7,122 nt of DNA from the NCBI GenBank assembly GCA_900543615.1, contig UQSC01000091.1:1-7122 (forward strand), given 5' to 3'. The translations under genes and the position numbers were made by a program. Of the stretch, positions 1 through 5,913 are shown piece after piece. The number at the start of each line of letters is the position of its first letter. Position 1 is the stretch's first letter. The DNA comes from an uncultured Collinsella sp. Lineage in GTDB: Bacteria > Actinomycetota > Coriobacteriia > Coriobacteriales > Coriobacteriaceae. The notes below the pieces were generated by a model. That model was given only the letters and a program-made list of their open reading frames with translations, did no database searches and was not told the DNA's origin.

Positions 1-35
1 ATTCGTCGGCAGCGTCAGATGTGTATAAGAGACAG
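1..35 (+). other. Nextera Read 1 transposase adapter (artefact)
   Basis: Bases 3-35 are the synthetic Illumina Nextera Read 1 adapter: the primer part TCGTCGGCAGCGTC (3-16) followed by the 19-base Tn5 mosaic end (17-35). Bases 1-2 (AT) match the last two bases of the index inferred from the other end of the contig. This is library-preparation sequence that was not trimmed before assembly and is not part of the genome. Confidence 0.98.
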
Positions 36-173
36 AAGCTGCGCTCTGCCAAGGCAACGGCCGCCGAGGCCCGCGACGCCGTGCACGACGCCCGCACCGC
101 CCGCCATGCCGCCATCAAGGGCATTCACGATGCCCGTGCCGCCGCTCGCCACGAGGAGAAGCGCGACGAGTAG
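36..173 (+). CDS. C-terminal fragment of an Ala/Arg/Glu-rich protein, 5' end missing
   Basis: A + strand frame is open from the first genomic base to a TAG at 171-173. It encodes 45 residues beginning KLRSAKATAAEARDAV and ending RHEEKRDE. The composition is almost entirely Ala, Arg, Lys, Glu, Asp and His with no Pro and a single Gly, as expected of a long charged helix or coiled coil. The third codon positions are strongly G/C, as in the other genes here, and a strong terminator follows 35 bases after the stop, so it looks like the real end of a gene. The start and most of the protein were lost where the contig breaks in adapter sequence. Too little remains to name a family. It is the only gene on the + strand and converges on the DUF2752 gene. 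Confidence 0.65.
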   Translation, partial: KLRSAKATAAEARDAVHDARTARHAAIKGIHDARAAARHEEKRDE

Positions 174-208
174 CCGTCACGCCCACCCATAACAACCTAG
201 CTAGAGCA

Positions 209-247
209 AAGCGGGGGCGAACGTTATCTCAACGTTCGCCCCCGCTT
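209..247. terminator. Strong hairpin terminator between convergent genes
   Basis: A perfect 17-base-pair stem (209-225 with 231-247) encloses a five-base loop, ATCTC. The stem core is GCGGGGGCGAACGTT. It lies between the stop of the + strand fragment (173) and the stop of the - strand DUF2752 gene (280), so it can serve both. The U-tract is short on either strand, being mostly the AA/TT pairs at the base of the stem, so termination would depend on stem stability. Confidence 0.85.
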
Positions 248-279
248 ATGTGTCGACCGCTTTTCTAGCGCGTCCTCCG

Positions 280-756
280 TCACGACAGGTAAGAGTGAAG
301 AATGGTGAGCCAGCGTGGGGTTTCGAAGTGGATGATATCGGTGGGAACTCCGGCGGGAGCGTGACCACCAAAGAGCAGGCCCGCGTCTGCCGGGTTGATA
401 AGGCGCACGATCCATACGGTAACGACCAGTACGCACAGAACAATAACCGCAATGTCGATGCCGCGCTTTAGCTTGCTCGACGTCACCTCCTCGCGCACGA
501 ACGCGAGCACAAACGCAATCGGCACCACCCAAAACAGCGGATGGTAGGCAAAGGCCGCCGCAAAATCGAGGCGCAGTGCTGCCAGCCAGGCCCTCGTCAT
601 GCCACATCCCGGACAGGGAATGCCCGTCATCAGGCGAAACACGCAGCCGATATCGAGCAGGTAGAGTGCGAGCCAGGCGACAAAGAGCGCGCCGATGCAA
701 GAAAGGGCGCGGCGAATGAGTTCCGCCGCGCCCTTATGTCCCTGGGAGCTGTTCAC
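280..756 (-). CDS. DUF2752 family membrane protein
   Basis: This matches the DUF2752 family: a short membrane protein whose hallmark is CPGCGMTRA (residues 48-56, counted from the chosen GTG) followed by HPLFWVVP (72-79). Hydrophobic segments lie near residues 20-40, 75-88 and 100-120. The function of the family is unknown. The paired cysteines could bind metal or be redox-active, but that is inference. I chose the GTG at 756, giving 158 residues. It starts 13 bases after the stop of the DUF4234 gene and has a weak purine stretch (AAGAG) in front. An in-frame ATG at 816 would give 178 residues, but it lies inside the DUF4234 coding region, has no ribosome-binding site and would add a non-conserved hydrophilic stretch. 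The gene is probably co-transcribed with the DUF4234 gene upstream and ends at the 209-247 hairpin. Confidence 0.85.
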   Translation of the reverse strand: MNSSQGHKGAAELIRRALSCIGALFVAWLALYLLDIGCVFRLMTGIPCPGCGMTRAWLAALRLDFAAAFAYHPLFWVVPIAFVLAFVREEVTSSKLKRGIDIAVIVLCVLVVTVWIVRLINPADAGLLFGGHAPAGVPTDIIHFETPRWLTILHSYLS

Positions 757-769
757 GCCGCTCTTATCG

Positions 770-1429
770 TTAGGCACGAGCGCCAAGACGGACGTTGTAA
801 GCCGTTGCCATGGCATTGGTATTCTTGATGATGATGTTCATGGCAAAGATGAGGCCAAGGCCGCACAGCAGCGCGCCGACGATCTGCCACATAAGAACGG
901 TGGTACCGTTCTCCTGGAACATCAGGCCATAGCGAGGAGCATTAGCCTGCAGGCGGTTGCCGATCTTGTAGTACCAGTAGAGTGCGTAGAAGCCGCAGGT
1001 CACGAACGACAGCAGGATAAATGCTGCCAGACCCGGCGTGGAATCGCCGTCGTCCTGGCACATGACATTGATGTCGCGGGCGAGGCAATAGAGGAAGTAA
1101 TATGAATAGATGCCGCAGGTCACGATGGAAAGCAGGAGCCAGCCGATCACGCCACGGTCGGTTTTAATCGGAGCATAGCCCATCGGGGCAGGTGCAGGCT
1201 GCGGAGCATACTGCTGCTGCCCGGCGTACTGCTGCTGAGGCTGGGGCTGAACTGCCTGAACCGGAGTGGGCTGAATCTGCGTGGGCTGCGGAGCAGGCTG
1301 GGGCTGAGGTGCAGGCTGCGGCGCGGGCTGCGGAACAGGAGCAGCGGAAGCGGCACCGACGGCAGAACCGCAGACAGGGCAGAATTTGGCATCATCCGAA
1401 ATGGGAGAACCACAAGTGGGACAGAACAT
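770..1429 (-). CDS. Zinc-ribbon DUF4234 membrane protein
   Basis: The 219-residue protein has three parts. First is an N-terminal zinc ribbon with Cys3, Cys6, Cys17 and Cys20 (CPTC...CPVC). Next is a flexible linker of about 60 residues rich in Pro, Gln and Ala (30-83). Last is a DUF4234-type membrane domain (about 90-212) with hydrophobic segments near 94-115, 132-155 and 177-200. Two related stretches, SIVTCGIYSYYFLYCL (101-116) and SFVTCGFYALYWYYKI (141-156), show an internal duplication typical of the family. The ATG at 1429 has an AGGAGAGG ribosome-binding site at good spacing. The zinc ribbon is presumably cytoplasmic and could recruit a partner to the membrane, but no function is known. 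The DUF2752 gene follows 13 bases downstream. The zinc ribbon has the same cysteine spacing as that of the 1625-2971 product. Confidence 0.92.
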   Translation of the reverse strand: MFCPTCGSPISDDAKFCPVCGSAVGAASAAPVPQPAPQPAPQPQPAPQPTQIQPTPVQAVQPQPQQQYAGQQQYAPQPAPAPMGYAPIKTDRGVIGWLLLSIVTCGIYSYYFLYCLARDINVMCQDDGDSTPGLAAFILLSFVTCGFYALYWYYKIGNRLQANAPRYGLMFQENGTTVLMWQIVGALLCGLGLIFAMNIIIKNTNAMATAYNVRLGARA

Positions 1430-1446
1430 AAGCCTCTCCTTTTCCT

Positions 1447-1463
1447 AAGGCGTTGCACGCCTT
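1447..1463 (-). promoter_or_regulatory. Inverted repeat beside the DUF4234 ribosome-binding site
   Basis: AAGGCGT (1447-1453) and ACGCCTT (1457-1463) form a perfect 7-base inverted repeat around a 3-base centre. In the mRNA it would be a small hairpin just upstream of the AGGAGAGG ribosome-binding site of the DUF4234 gene. It could be an operator or a translational control element. It may also be chance, and no known regulator site is recognised. Confidence 0.3.
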
Positions 1464-1504
1464 CAAACCTTACACGTCTATGTTCTCAACAATAGCCGCG
1501 ACGT

Positions 1505-1516
1505 TGTTGCGCAACA
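1505..1516. promoter_or_regulatory. 12-base palindrome in the DUF4234 upstream region
   Basis: TGTTGCGCAACA is a perfect palindrome about 75 bases upstream of the DUF4234 start. Its position and symmetry would suit a dimeric repressor or activator site. I could not place a convincing -35/-10 pair next to it, so the assignment as an operator is tentative. Confidence 0.2.
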
Positions 1517-1581
1517 TTGACCAATTTCCGAGAAATTTTGCTGCAACCGTTTTCACGGGCATTTTCTTGCTTTCGCAGTAG

Positions 1582-1616
1582 AAAAAGGCACCCCGGGCTC
1601 AGTTGCCCAGGGCGCC
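1582..1616 (-). terminator. Intrinsic terminator of the 1625-2971 gene
   Basis: Read on the - strand, a 12-pair GC-rich stem (1605-1616 with 1587-1598, two G-U pairs) closes a six-base loop and is followed directly by TTTTT (1586-1582). It begins nine bases after the TAG stop of the zinc-ribbon membrane protein gene. This is a textbook Rho-independent terminator and separates that gene from the DUF4234 operon. Confidence 0.93.
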
Positions 1617-1624
1617 TCGACCGA

Positions 1625-2971
1625 CTATTCGGTTTGATTGTTTTCGGCAGCAGGATTATCGCCCGGCTCATCCGCCGGCGTGGCAACGGCATCCCAATCG
1701 GGCTCCGCAGGCGTCGCCTCGGGCGTCGGTGCGGGTGCAGGGGCAGGTGCCGGAGCAGGTGCAGGGGCAGGGGCAGGGGCAGGTGCCGGAGCAGGTGCAG
1801 CACCAGTGGCGGCCGTGGGATTGAATCCCGCAGGAGCAGGCTTCTTCTCACCCGGGAGCACAAACGTCAGGACGTCGTCGGTATCCTCGTCGGACCACTC
1901 GCTGGCATGGCGTGCCGCCCAATAGCCAACGGCGCGATACTTGAGCATCTTGCCAAACACAGTCAGGAACACCGTGACAAAGGCAACAATCATCAAGAAC
2001 AGAATGAGCGTGATGCCGCCGCCCGTGATGATTGCCTCGAGACCCGAAGGACGAGAATAGTAGCCATAGCTGCTAATGCCCAGCGCGGCAACAAAACCAA
2101 AGATGGCGGTGAAAATCCAAGTGATGATATTGGAAACAATGCCCGTCAAAAACTCGGGGAGAATCGATGCGCAGAACAACTTGCCCAGGTTGGCCTTATA
2201 GGACTTCCAAACCTTCTCGAGCGAAAACGCGCTCTCCACGCGGCCGGCGACTGCAAAGTGCATCACAGCGGCATCGCCAAACATCTTAAAGAAGATGCCC
2301 AGTACCACCGACACGATCATGGCAAAGACAAGCAGACCCATCGACCCGATGAGTGCGCCCTCGAGGCCGCTCGAACCGTAGTAATAGTACGAGCCAACGG
2401 CACCGATCACAGCGCTCTCAAGCACCGAGAACACCACACCGATCACCGGAATAATGGCTATGAGCCGGAGCACGTTCGTAATGACAGACGAGAAAATGCC
2501 CAATCCAAACGAGGTCGAGCGCAACAGCGGACGCTCCATGCCGTTATCATCCTTGAGCGACAGGTCACGACCCCACTCGATAGCAAAGCCGGCACCGCAC
2601 ACGCTTGCCACGTACGCAAGCAAAAAGCCGATGGCCGCCGCAATGCCACCGATAACGGGGATAAACAGCACAAGCACCGACACGACGCAGATCAGCGCCG
2701 GCAAAAAGGCGATTTGGCATACGCGAACCAAGGCGCCGGGAACCTTGAGCATGTCGTTGAAGGCCTGAGCCATGCAACCCTTGGGCGCGTTCATAGCCGG
2801 CTGGGGCGCAACGAACAGCTGCGGCTGCGGCTGGGCAAACGGCTGACCCTGCGGCTGAGGTTGAGCTTGCGGAGCGGGACCGGCGGCCTTAACCTCGGTA
2901 TTAGGGGCACCGCACACGCCGCAGAACTTGTCGCTATCGCCCATGGGGGCGCCACACTGCGAACAGAACAT
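1625..2971 (-). CDS. Zinc-ribbon polytopic membrane protein with Ala-Pro tail (DUF4013-like)
   Basis: The 448-residue protein starts with a zinc ribbon (Cys3, Cys6, Cys17, Cys20; MFCSQCGAPMG). A Pro/Gln-rich linker (about 31-60) follows, then a membrane domain (about 62-350) with roughly six hydrophobic segments near 87-110, 111-131, 164-187, 207-228, 277-299 and 317-339. The tail is hydrophilic and contains an unbroken Ala-Pro repeat (392-414) and an acidic end. The segment around FGDAAVMHFAVAGRVESAF (231-249) recalls DUF4013 membrane proteins, but I hold that only loosely. The frame is open back to an ATG at 3064. I chose ATG 2971 because GAAGGG lies nine bases ahead and because the zinc ribbon then starts at residue 2, exactly as in the DUF4234 protein. 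ATG 2980 abuts the ribosome-binding site and is unlikely. The function is unknown. A strong terminator follows the stop. Confidence 0.88.
   Translation of the reverse strand: MFCSQCGAPMGDSDKFCGVCGAPNTEVKAAGPAPQAQPQPQGQPFAQPQPQLFVAPQPAMNAPKGCMAQAFNDMLKVPGALVRVCQIAFLPALICVVSVLVLFIPVIGGIAAAIGFLLAYVASVCGAGFAIEWGRDLSLKDDNGMERPLLRSTSFGLGIFSSVITNVLRLIAIIPVIGVVFSVLESAVIGAVGSYYYYGSSGLEGALIGSMGLLVFAMIVSVVLGIFFKMFGDAAVMHFAVAGRVESAFSLEKVWKSYKANLGKLFCASILPEFLTGIVSNIITWIFTAIFGFVAALGISSYGYYSRPSGLEAIITGGGITLILFLMIVAFVTVFLTVFGKMLKYRAVGYWAARHASEWSDEDTDDVLTFVLPGEKKPAPAGFNPTAATGAAPAPAPAPAPAPAPAPAPAPAPAPTPEATPAEPDWDAVATPADEPGDNPAAENNQTE
1730..1800 (-). repeat. In-frame Ala-Pro coding repeat with a 36-base period
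   Basis: This tract encodes about eleven consecutive Ala-Pro pairs in the tail of the 448-residue membrane protein. Inside it, bases 1737-1764 and 1773-1800 are identical over 28 bases, giving a 36-base period (12 residues, six Ala-Pro pairs). The hexamer units vary slightly at the third codon position. A tract like this can gain or lose whole units by slippage without breaking the frame, and it is also prone to collapse in short-read assembly. Confidence 0.85.
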
Positions 2972-3121
2972 CGAAATCATCCCTTCGTATCTAGAGCGAA
3001 TCACCTGGATCGCAAACGATGTCTTTGGCATCATTATCGCCCAATGTGGGGACAAATACCCCAAGATGACCGATTTGCAACGCAGCCGGCTTTATTCAAT
3101 GATTCGAAGGGTACGCCCGGG

Positions 3122-4144
3122 CTAGTTTGTGCCGCGGAAGCCCTTGCCGACGATTTCGGAGCTATCGACGATGGTGATGAAGGCGCCAGGGTCAATCTCG
3201 CGGGTATAGCGGCGCAGTTGCACTGCCTCGCGACGGCTCAGCACACTCATAATCACCGTGACGCACTTGCCCGAGAAGGCACCATAGCCACGGCTGATCG
3301 TTGCCGTGCGGTTGAGATGCTTGACGATAAACTCCTCGACCTTAAGGGGCTCGGAGCAAATGATCGTGCAGACCTTACGAAGGTGAATGCTCTCGATAGC
3401 CTTGTCGACCACGAGCGTCTTGGCAAACAGACCGAGCACGCAGTACAGGCCGACGCGCGGGCCATACAGGAAAGCCGCAATGGTCACGATGCCGATATCG
3501 ACCAGCAACAGGGCACGGCCGATCTCAAGCGTCGTGTGGCGTTTGAGAATCATGGCAAGGATGTCGGTGCCGCCCGTCGAGGCGCCAATGTCAAAGACAA
3601 TGGCACTGCCCAGCGCCGGCAAGATGACGGCAAAACACAGGTCGAGCCACATATCGCCCGTCATCGAAACATCCGTCGGAATGAAGATCTCAAACAGCGA
3701 GACGTAGGCCGAAAGCGCAAACGAGGCAAAGACACTCCAAAGGATTGCCTTGCGCTCCAAAAAGATAAAACCCAGGATGACCAAGACCGCGTTGATAATC
3801 CACATAAAGACGCCGACGGGCAGGGTCGGGAACAGCGTGGAAAGAATGACCGACACGCCCGAGGTGCCGCCGAAGGCAAAGTGATTGGGGGTTTTAAAGG
3901 CCACGATGGCGAACGCCGTGAGGATCAGGCCCAGATTGAGCTCGGCAAAAAAGCGCGGAAAGCCTGGCTCCTGGCTGCGCTTGCGGCCGGCGCGCTCGCC
4001 ACGTTCGATATCCTCGCGACCGACAACGCGCTCCATCGGCACCACCGGAGGACGATGCATCTCCTCGGCGGCACGCGGCGCCGCCTCTGCCGCAGCGGCT
4101 TCAATCGCCCATGCCTTGCTTTCGGTCTCGTGTTCGTCGGCCAT
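3122..4144 (-). CDS. YitT family membrane protein (DUF161 + DUF2179)
   Basis: The 340-residue protein has the YitT family layout. The membrane domain (about 64-245) carries FGGTSGVSVIL (91-101), a central ASTGGTDILAMIL (188-200) and about five to six hydrophobic segments. The C-terminal cytoplasmic DUF2179 domain (about 257-337) carries SRGYGAFSGK (284-293), the DPGAFITIVDSSEIVGKGF stretch (318-336) and the usual final Gly-Phe. The role of the family is not settled; many members are annotated only as putative permeases. An N-terminal extension of about 60 charged residues rich in Ala, Glu and Arg precedes the first membrane segment and is unusual, as most members begin close to it. ATG 4144 is supported by GAAGGG eight bases upstream. 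A weak promoter-like pair (TTGCAA at 4210-4215, TACCCT at 4188-4193) lies further upstream. I see no clear terminator after its stop. Confidence 0.94.
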   Translation of the reverse strand: MADEHETESKAWAIEAAAAEAAPRAAEEMHRPPVVPMERVVGREDIERGERAGRKRSQEPGFPRFFAELNLGLILTAFAIVAFKTPNHFAFGGTSGVSVILSTLFPTLPVGVFMWIINAVLVILGFIFLERKAILWSVFASFALSAYVSLFEIFIPTDVSMTGDMWLDLCFAVILPALGSAIVFDIGASTGGTDILAMILKRHTTLEIGRALLLVDIGIVTIAAFLYGPRVGLYCVLGLFAKTLVVDKAIESIHLRKVCTIICSEPLKVEEFIVKHLNRTATISRGYGAFSGKCVTVIMSVLSRREAVQLRRYTREIDPGAFITIVDSSEIVGKGFRGTN

Positions 4145-4258
4145 TACGGCAACCCTTCGTTAACAATTTGGAAACAATGCGCCCATTAGGGTAACGCGGA
4201 ACGCGAAGATTGCAACCCTTAGTTAGACGAGCGGTATGCCTGCATCGGGGGCATATAG

Positions 4259-4299
4259 AAAACGGTCGACCGCACTTTTGCTTGCGCGGTCGACCGTTT
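4259..4299 (-). terminator. Terminator of the asp23 operon
   Basis: AAACGGTCGACCGC (4260-4273) pairs perfectly with GCGGTCGACCGTTT (4286-4299), a 14-base-pair stem with a 12-base loop. On the - strand the stem runs into TTTTCTATA, giving a short U-tract. It lies about 50 bases downstream of the asp23-like stop, the right place to end that operon. Confidence 0.78.
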
Positions 4300-4316
4300 A
4301 GCGTTTTCGCAGGTAA

Positions 4317-4353
4317 AACCTATCGAAACAAACCTGTCCCTATTTGGTAGGTT
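4317..4353. repeat. Degenerate REP-like stem-loop with loop AACCTGTCCC
   Basis: AACCTA (4317-4322) pairs with TAGGTT (4348-4353), with imperfect pairing continuing inward. The loop holds AACCTGTCCC (4331-4340). The same 10-mer occupies the loop of the perfect stem-loop at 6940-6972. One arm overlaps the TAA stop of the asp23-like gene, so the element sits exactly at the gene end. I read it as a decayed copy of a dispersed repeat; it may also help stabilise the mRNA end. Confidence 0.5.
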
Positions 4354-4876
4354 ACTCGTGCTGGCTGGTGCGGTGCTCGTACTCCTCGGGGGTGATGACA
4401 TCCTCGATGCGCAGGTTGACGCCTGCCACCTCAAGGCCGGTCATCGCGGCCAGACGCTCGGTGACGCGCGCCTTAACGTCGTCAAAGATCGCAGGCGCAT
4501 AGGCGCCGTACTCGATGATGACCGAGATGTTGACGACCACGCGGTTGTCATCGGTGACCTCAACCGTCACGCCCTTGGTCAGGTTCTCGGCACCAAACTG
4601 CTCCTGCACAAAGTGCATAAGGTTACCCTTCATGCCCAGAACATGCGGCACCTCGCGGGTGGCCATGGCAACGATCTTCTCGATCACACCGTTGGAATAG
4701 GTCAGCGAGTCCTCGGACTCGTCCGCCTCCTCGTCCATCTCCTCGTTGTCCTCGTCCGTGTCGGACTCGGCCTCGACGAGTGCCTCGTCCTCGAGCGTCA
4801 CGTCCCCGGCATCGGCGACGGCCTCATTCGCCTCGAGCTCGGTATCGGCCACATCGACCTTCGTGTTAAAAGCCAT
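4352..4876 (-). CDS. Asp23/Gls24 family envelope stress protein
   Basis: The 174-residue protein contains a full Asp23/Gls24 domain (about 58-163), from LTYSNGVIEKIVAMATREV through VTDDNRVVVNISVIIEYG to the closing VAGVNLRIEDV. This family is soluble, abundant and associated with the membrane through the AmaP anchor. In Staphylococcus aureus it is linked to alkaline and cell-wall stress. An N-terminal segment (about 11-57) is extremely acidic, dominated by Glu and Asp, and is not part of the domain. The start is firm: AAGGAGG lies four bases before the ATG. The gene follows the DUF2273 gene by 44 bases and is the last in its operon, with a terminator at 4259-4299. The neighbours on both sides of the assignment (AmaP-like, DUF2273) are the classic partners, which makes the call secure. 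Confidence 0.95.
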   Translation of the reverse strand: MAFNTKVDVADTELEANEAVADAGDVTLEDEALVEAESDTDEDNEEMDEEADESEDSLTYSNGVIEKIVAMATREVPHVLGMKGNLMHFVQEQFGAENLTKGVTVEVTDDNRVVVNISVIIEYGAYAPAIFDDVKARVTERLAAMTGLEVAGVNLRIEDVITPEEYEHRTSQHE

Positions 4877-4920
4877 GGTTCCTCCTTATGCCTGCCGCAG
4901 ATGCGACAGTCGAATTCATA

Positions 4921-5298
4921 TTAGCGGCCGCTAAACAGACGGCCAAAGAAGTTGACGATACCGTTCTCGCCGTCGCGAATCTGGCCGATCACGGCGCCGA
5001 TCAGCACAAAGAATGCGATGACGAGCGTGTCCCACAGACCCAACGTAAGTACCAGCACGGCGAGGATAAAGCCTGCCAAGGCGCCAAGCGTAGTATTGGG
5101 GTGGCGCACGGCGTAGCTCCAGATAGCAGCGCCCGTACCTTTGATGAGACCCATGGCCTCGTCAAAGTCGTTGGCGGCGCTGTCGTGCTGCTCGCCGGCC
5201 TCGGGCTTGGTGTCGGCGGACTCGCCTGCCGGCGTAGCGTTCTGGTCGATCGTCAGGCGCGGCGTGCGGGCGGTCTTGTCTTGATTGGTATCACTCAC
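4921..5298 (-). CDS. DUF2273 small membrane protein
   Basis: The 125-residue product has a hydrophilic N-terminal half. It ends in a DUF2273 domain (about 58-121) with two membrane segments (about 71-89 and 92-107) and the characteristic GALAGFILAVLVLTLG...IGAVIGQIRDGENG pattern. DUF2273 proteins are routinely encoded beside Asp23 and AmaP and are assumed to belong to the same membrane assembly; their precise role is unknown. I chose the GTG at 5298: GGAGG lies six bases upstream and the start overlaps the amaP-like stop by eight bases, a coupled arrangement. The frame stays open upstream to an ATG at 5517, but that stretch is the out-of-frame shadow of amaP, rich in Arg, Pro and Ser. The extra 55 or so residues before the conserved domain are not conserved in typical short members. 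Confidence 0.93.
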   Translation of the reverse strand: MSDTNQDKTARTPRLTIDQNATPAGESADTKPEAGEQHDSAANDFDEAMGLIKGTGAAIWSYAVRHPNTTLGALAGFILAVLVLTLGLWDTLVIAFFVLIGAVIGQIRDGENGIVNFFGRLFSGR

Positions 5299-5836
5299 CG
5301 GAAACCTCCACGGTCTGGACGGTAGTCTTGGACGGCAAAAAACGGACGCGCGCGGTCGTGCCCGGCGTGCCGAGCATGGTGTCGCAGGCCACCTCGATGC
5401 GCTGCTGCATCGAGGTGGCAAGAGCGGCAACGTCCTTGTCATCGAGCGCGATGGCCTCGACCTTAAAACGAACGCGCGACTCGTCGGAGCCTTGAACGCG
5501 TGCCTCGATATGCTCAACCATCACGCGATCATCGCACTCTGCCGCGGCACGGGCGCACGAGGAAAGCGCTGCGAGCGTGACCTCGATATTGCGCTCCCCC
5601 GCCGGATGCACGCAGGACGGCTCGCGACGCGCGAACATCAGGCGGAAAAACCCGATGAGCACGCCAAGCGCCACGATAGCGGCACACACCGTAACGACGA
5701 CGCGAGGCATGGTGTCACGCAACAGCAACATAATGCGATACGTATACGGTCCCCAGAACTGGCAGACAAGCGTACCCAGCGCCACGATGGCGGCGGCAAG
5801 ATACACGATCGCTAGGGCTCGTTTGAGTACGCGCAC
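5291..5836 (-). CDS. amaP: AmaP-like alkaline shock membrane anchor protein
   Basis: The 181-residue protein has two N-terminal membrane segments (about 8-28 and 46-68). A soluble domain (about 80-175) resembles one Asp23-like fold, with the pattern GERNIEVTLAALSSC, then VRFKVEAIAL, then QQRIEVACDTMLG. This is the AmaP layout and length, and the gene stands first in an amaP-DUF2273-asp23 order. AmaP recruits Asp23 to the membrane in Staphylococcus aureus. The family call rests on architecture and neighbours, as the sequence itself is divergent. I chose the GTG at 5836 because GAAGGGAG lies five bases ahead and the first membrane segment then follows at once. The ATGs at 5884-5887 coincide with the promoter -10 box, and the ATG at 5965 would require translation through the yebC terminator. 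The stop overlaps the DUF2273 start by eight bases. Confidence 0.85.
   Translation of the reverse strand: MRVLKRALAIVYLAAAIVALGTLVCQFWGPYTYRIMLLLRDTMPRVVVTVCAAIVALGVLIGFFRLMFARREPSCVHPAGERNIEVTLAALSSCARAAAECDDRVMVEHIEARVQGSDESRVRFKVEAIALDDKDVAALATSMQQRIEVACDTMLGTPGTTARVRFLPSKTTVQTVEVSGE
5305..5309 (-). promoter_or_regulatory. Ribosome-binding site fixing the DUF2273 start
   Basis: GGAGG on the - strand ends six bases before the GTG at 5298, inside the last codons of the amaP-like gene. It supports the GTG over all upstream ATGs and indicates translational coupling. Confidence 0.8.
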
Positions 5837-5841
5837 GCGCG

Positions 5842-5849
5842 CTCCCTTC
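5842..5849 (-). promoter_or_regulatory. Ribosome-binding site fixing the amaP-like start
   Basis: GAAGGGAG on the - strand ends five bases before the GTG at 5836. No other start in this frame has a comparable site, so it decides the start in favour of the GTG. Confidence 0.75.
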
Positions 5850-5885
5850 AGGTTTCGGTCCACAGAATGCAAAACGATTCGCATC

Positions 5886-5913
5886 ATTATAAAAGAGCCG
5901 GGTCCGGTGCCAT
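5886..5913 (-). promoter_or_regulatory. Probable promoter of the amaP-DUF2273-asp23 operon
   Basis: A perfect -10 box, TATAAT, lies at 5891-5886 on the - strand. Sixteen bases upstream is ATGGCA (5913-5908), matching four of six positions of TTGACA. Transcription would begin near 5879, giving a leader of roughly 40 bases before the GTG at 5836. The -35 lies in the loop region of the yebC terminator and the -10 uses its U-tract, so the two elements overlap. Confidence 0.55.

Noticed and set aside
757..816. ATG 816 as the DUF2752 start
   Set aside because: It lies 47 bases inside the DUF4234 gene and has no ribosome-binding site. It is kept only as an alternative, since the GTG site is also weak.
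1730..1803. CRISPR-like or non-coding repeat
   Set aside because: The repeat is in frame, codes for Ala-Pro, has no spacers and is contiguous with a membrane protein gene.
2972..3064. ATG 3064 as the start of the zinc-ribbon membrane protein
   Set aside because: It would put 31 non-conserved residues before the zinc ribbon and lacks a ribosome-binding site. GAAGGG is suitably spaced only for ATG 2971.
1517..4189. An 890-codon open frame on the + strand
   Set aside because: It lies antisense to the two well-supported genes at 1625-2971 and 3122-4144. Its product is rich in Arg, His, Asp, Gln and Lys with low-complexity Arg/Gly/Cys runs from the Ala-Pro tract. There is no domain, and known families fit the opposite strand. 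It arises because codon choice in GC-rich genes avoids stops in one antisense frame.
5299..5517. An N-terminal extension of the DUF2273 protein from ATG 5517
   Set aside because: It would be a 219-base overlap with amaP in another frame, with a translation dominated by Arg, Pro, Ser and Ala. The GTG at 5298 has GGAGG at six bases.
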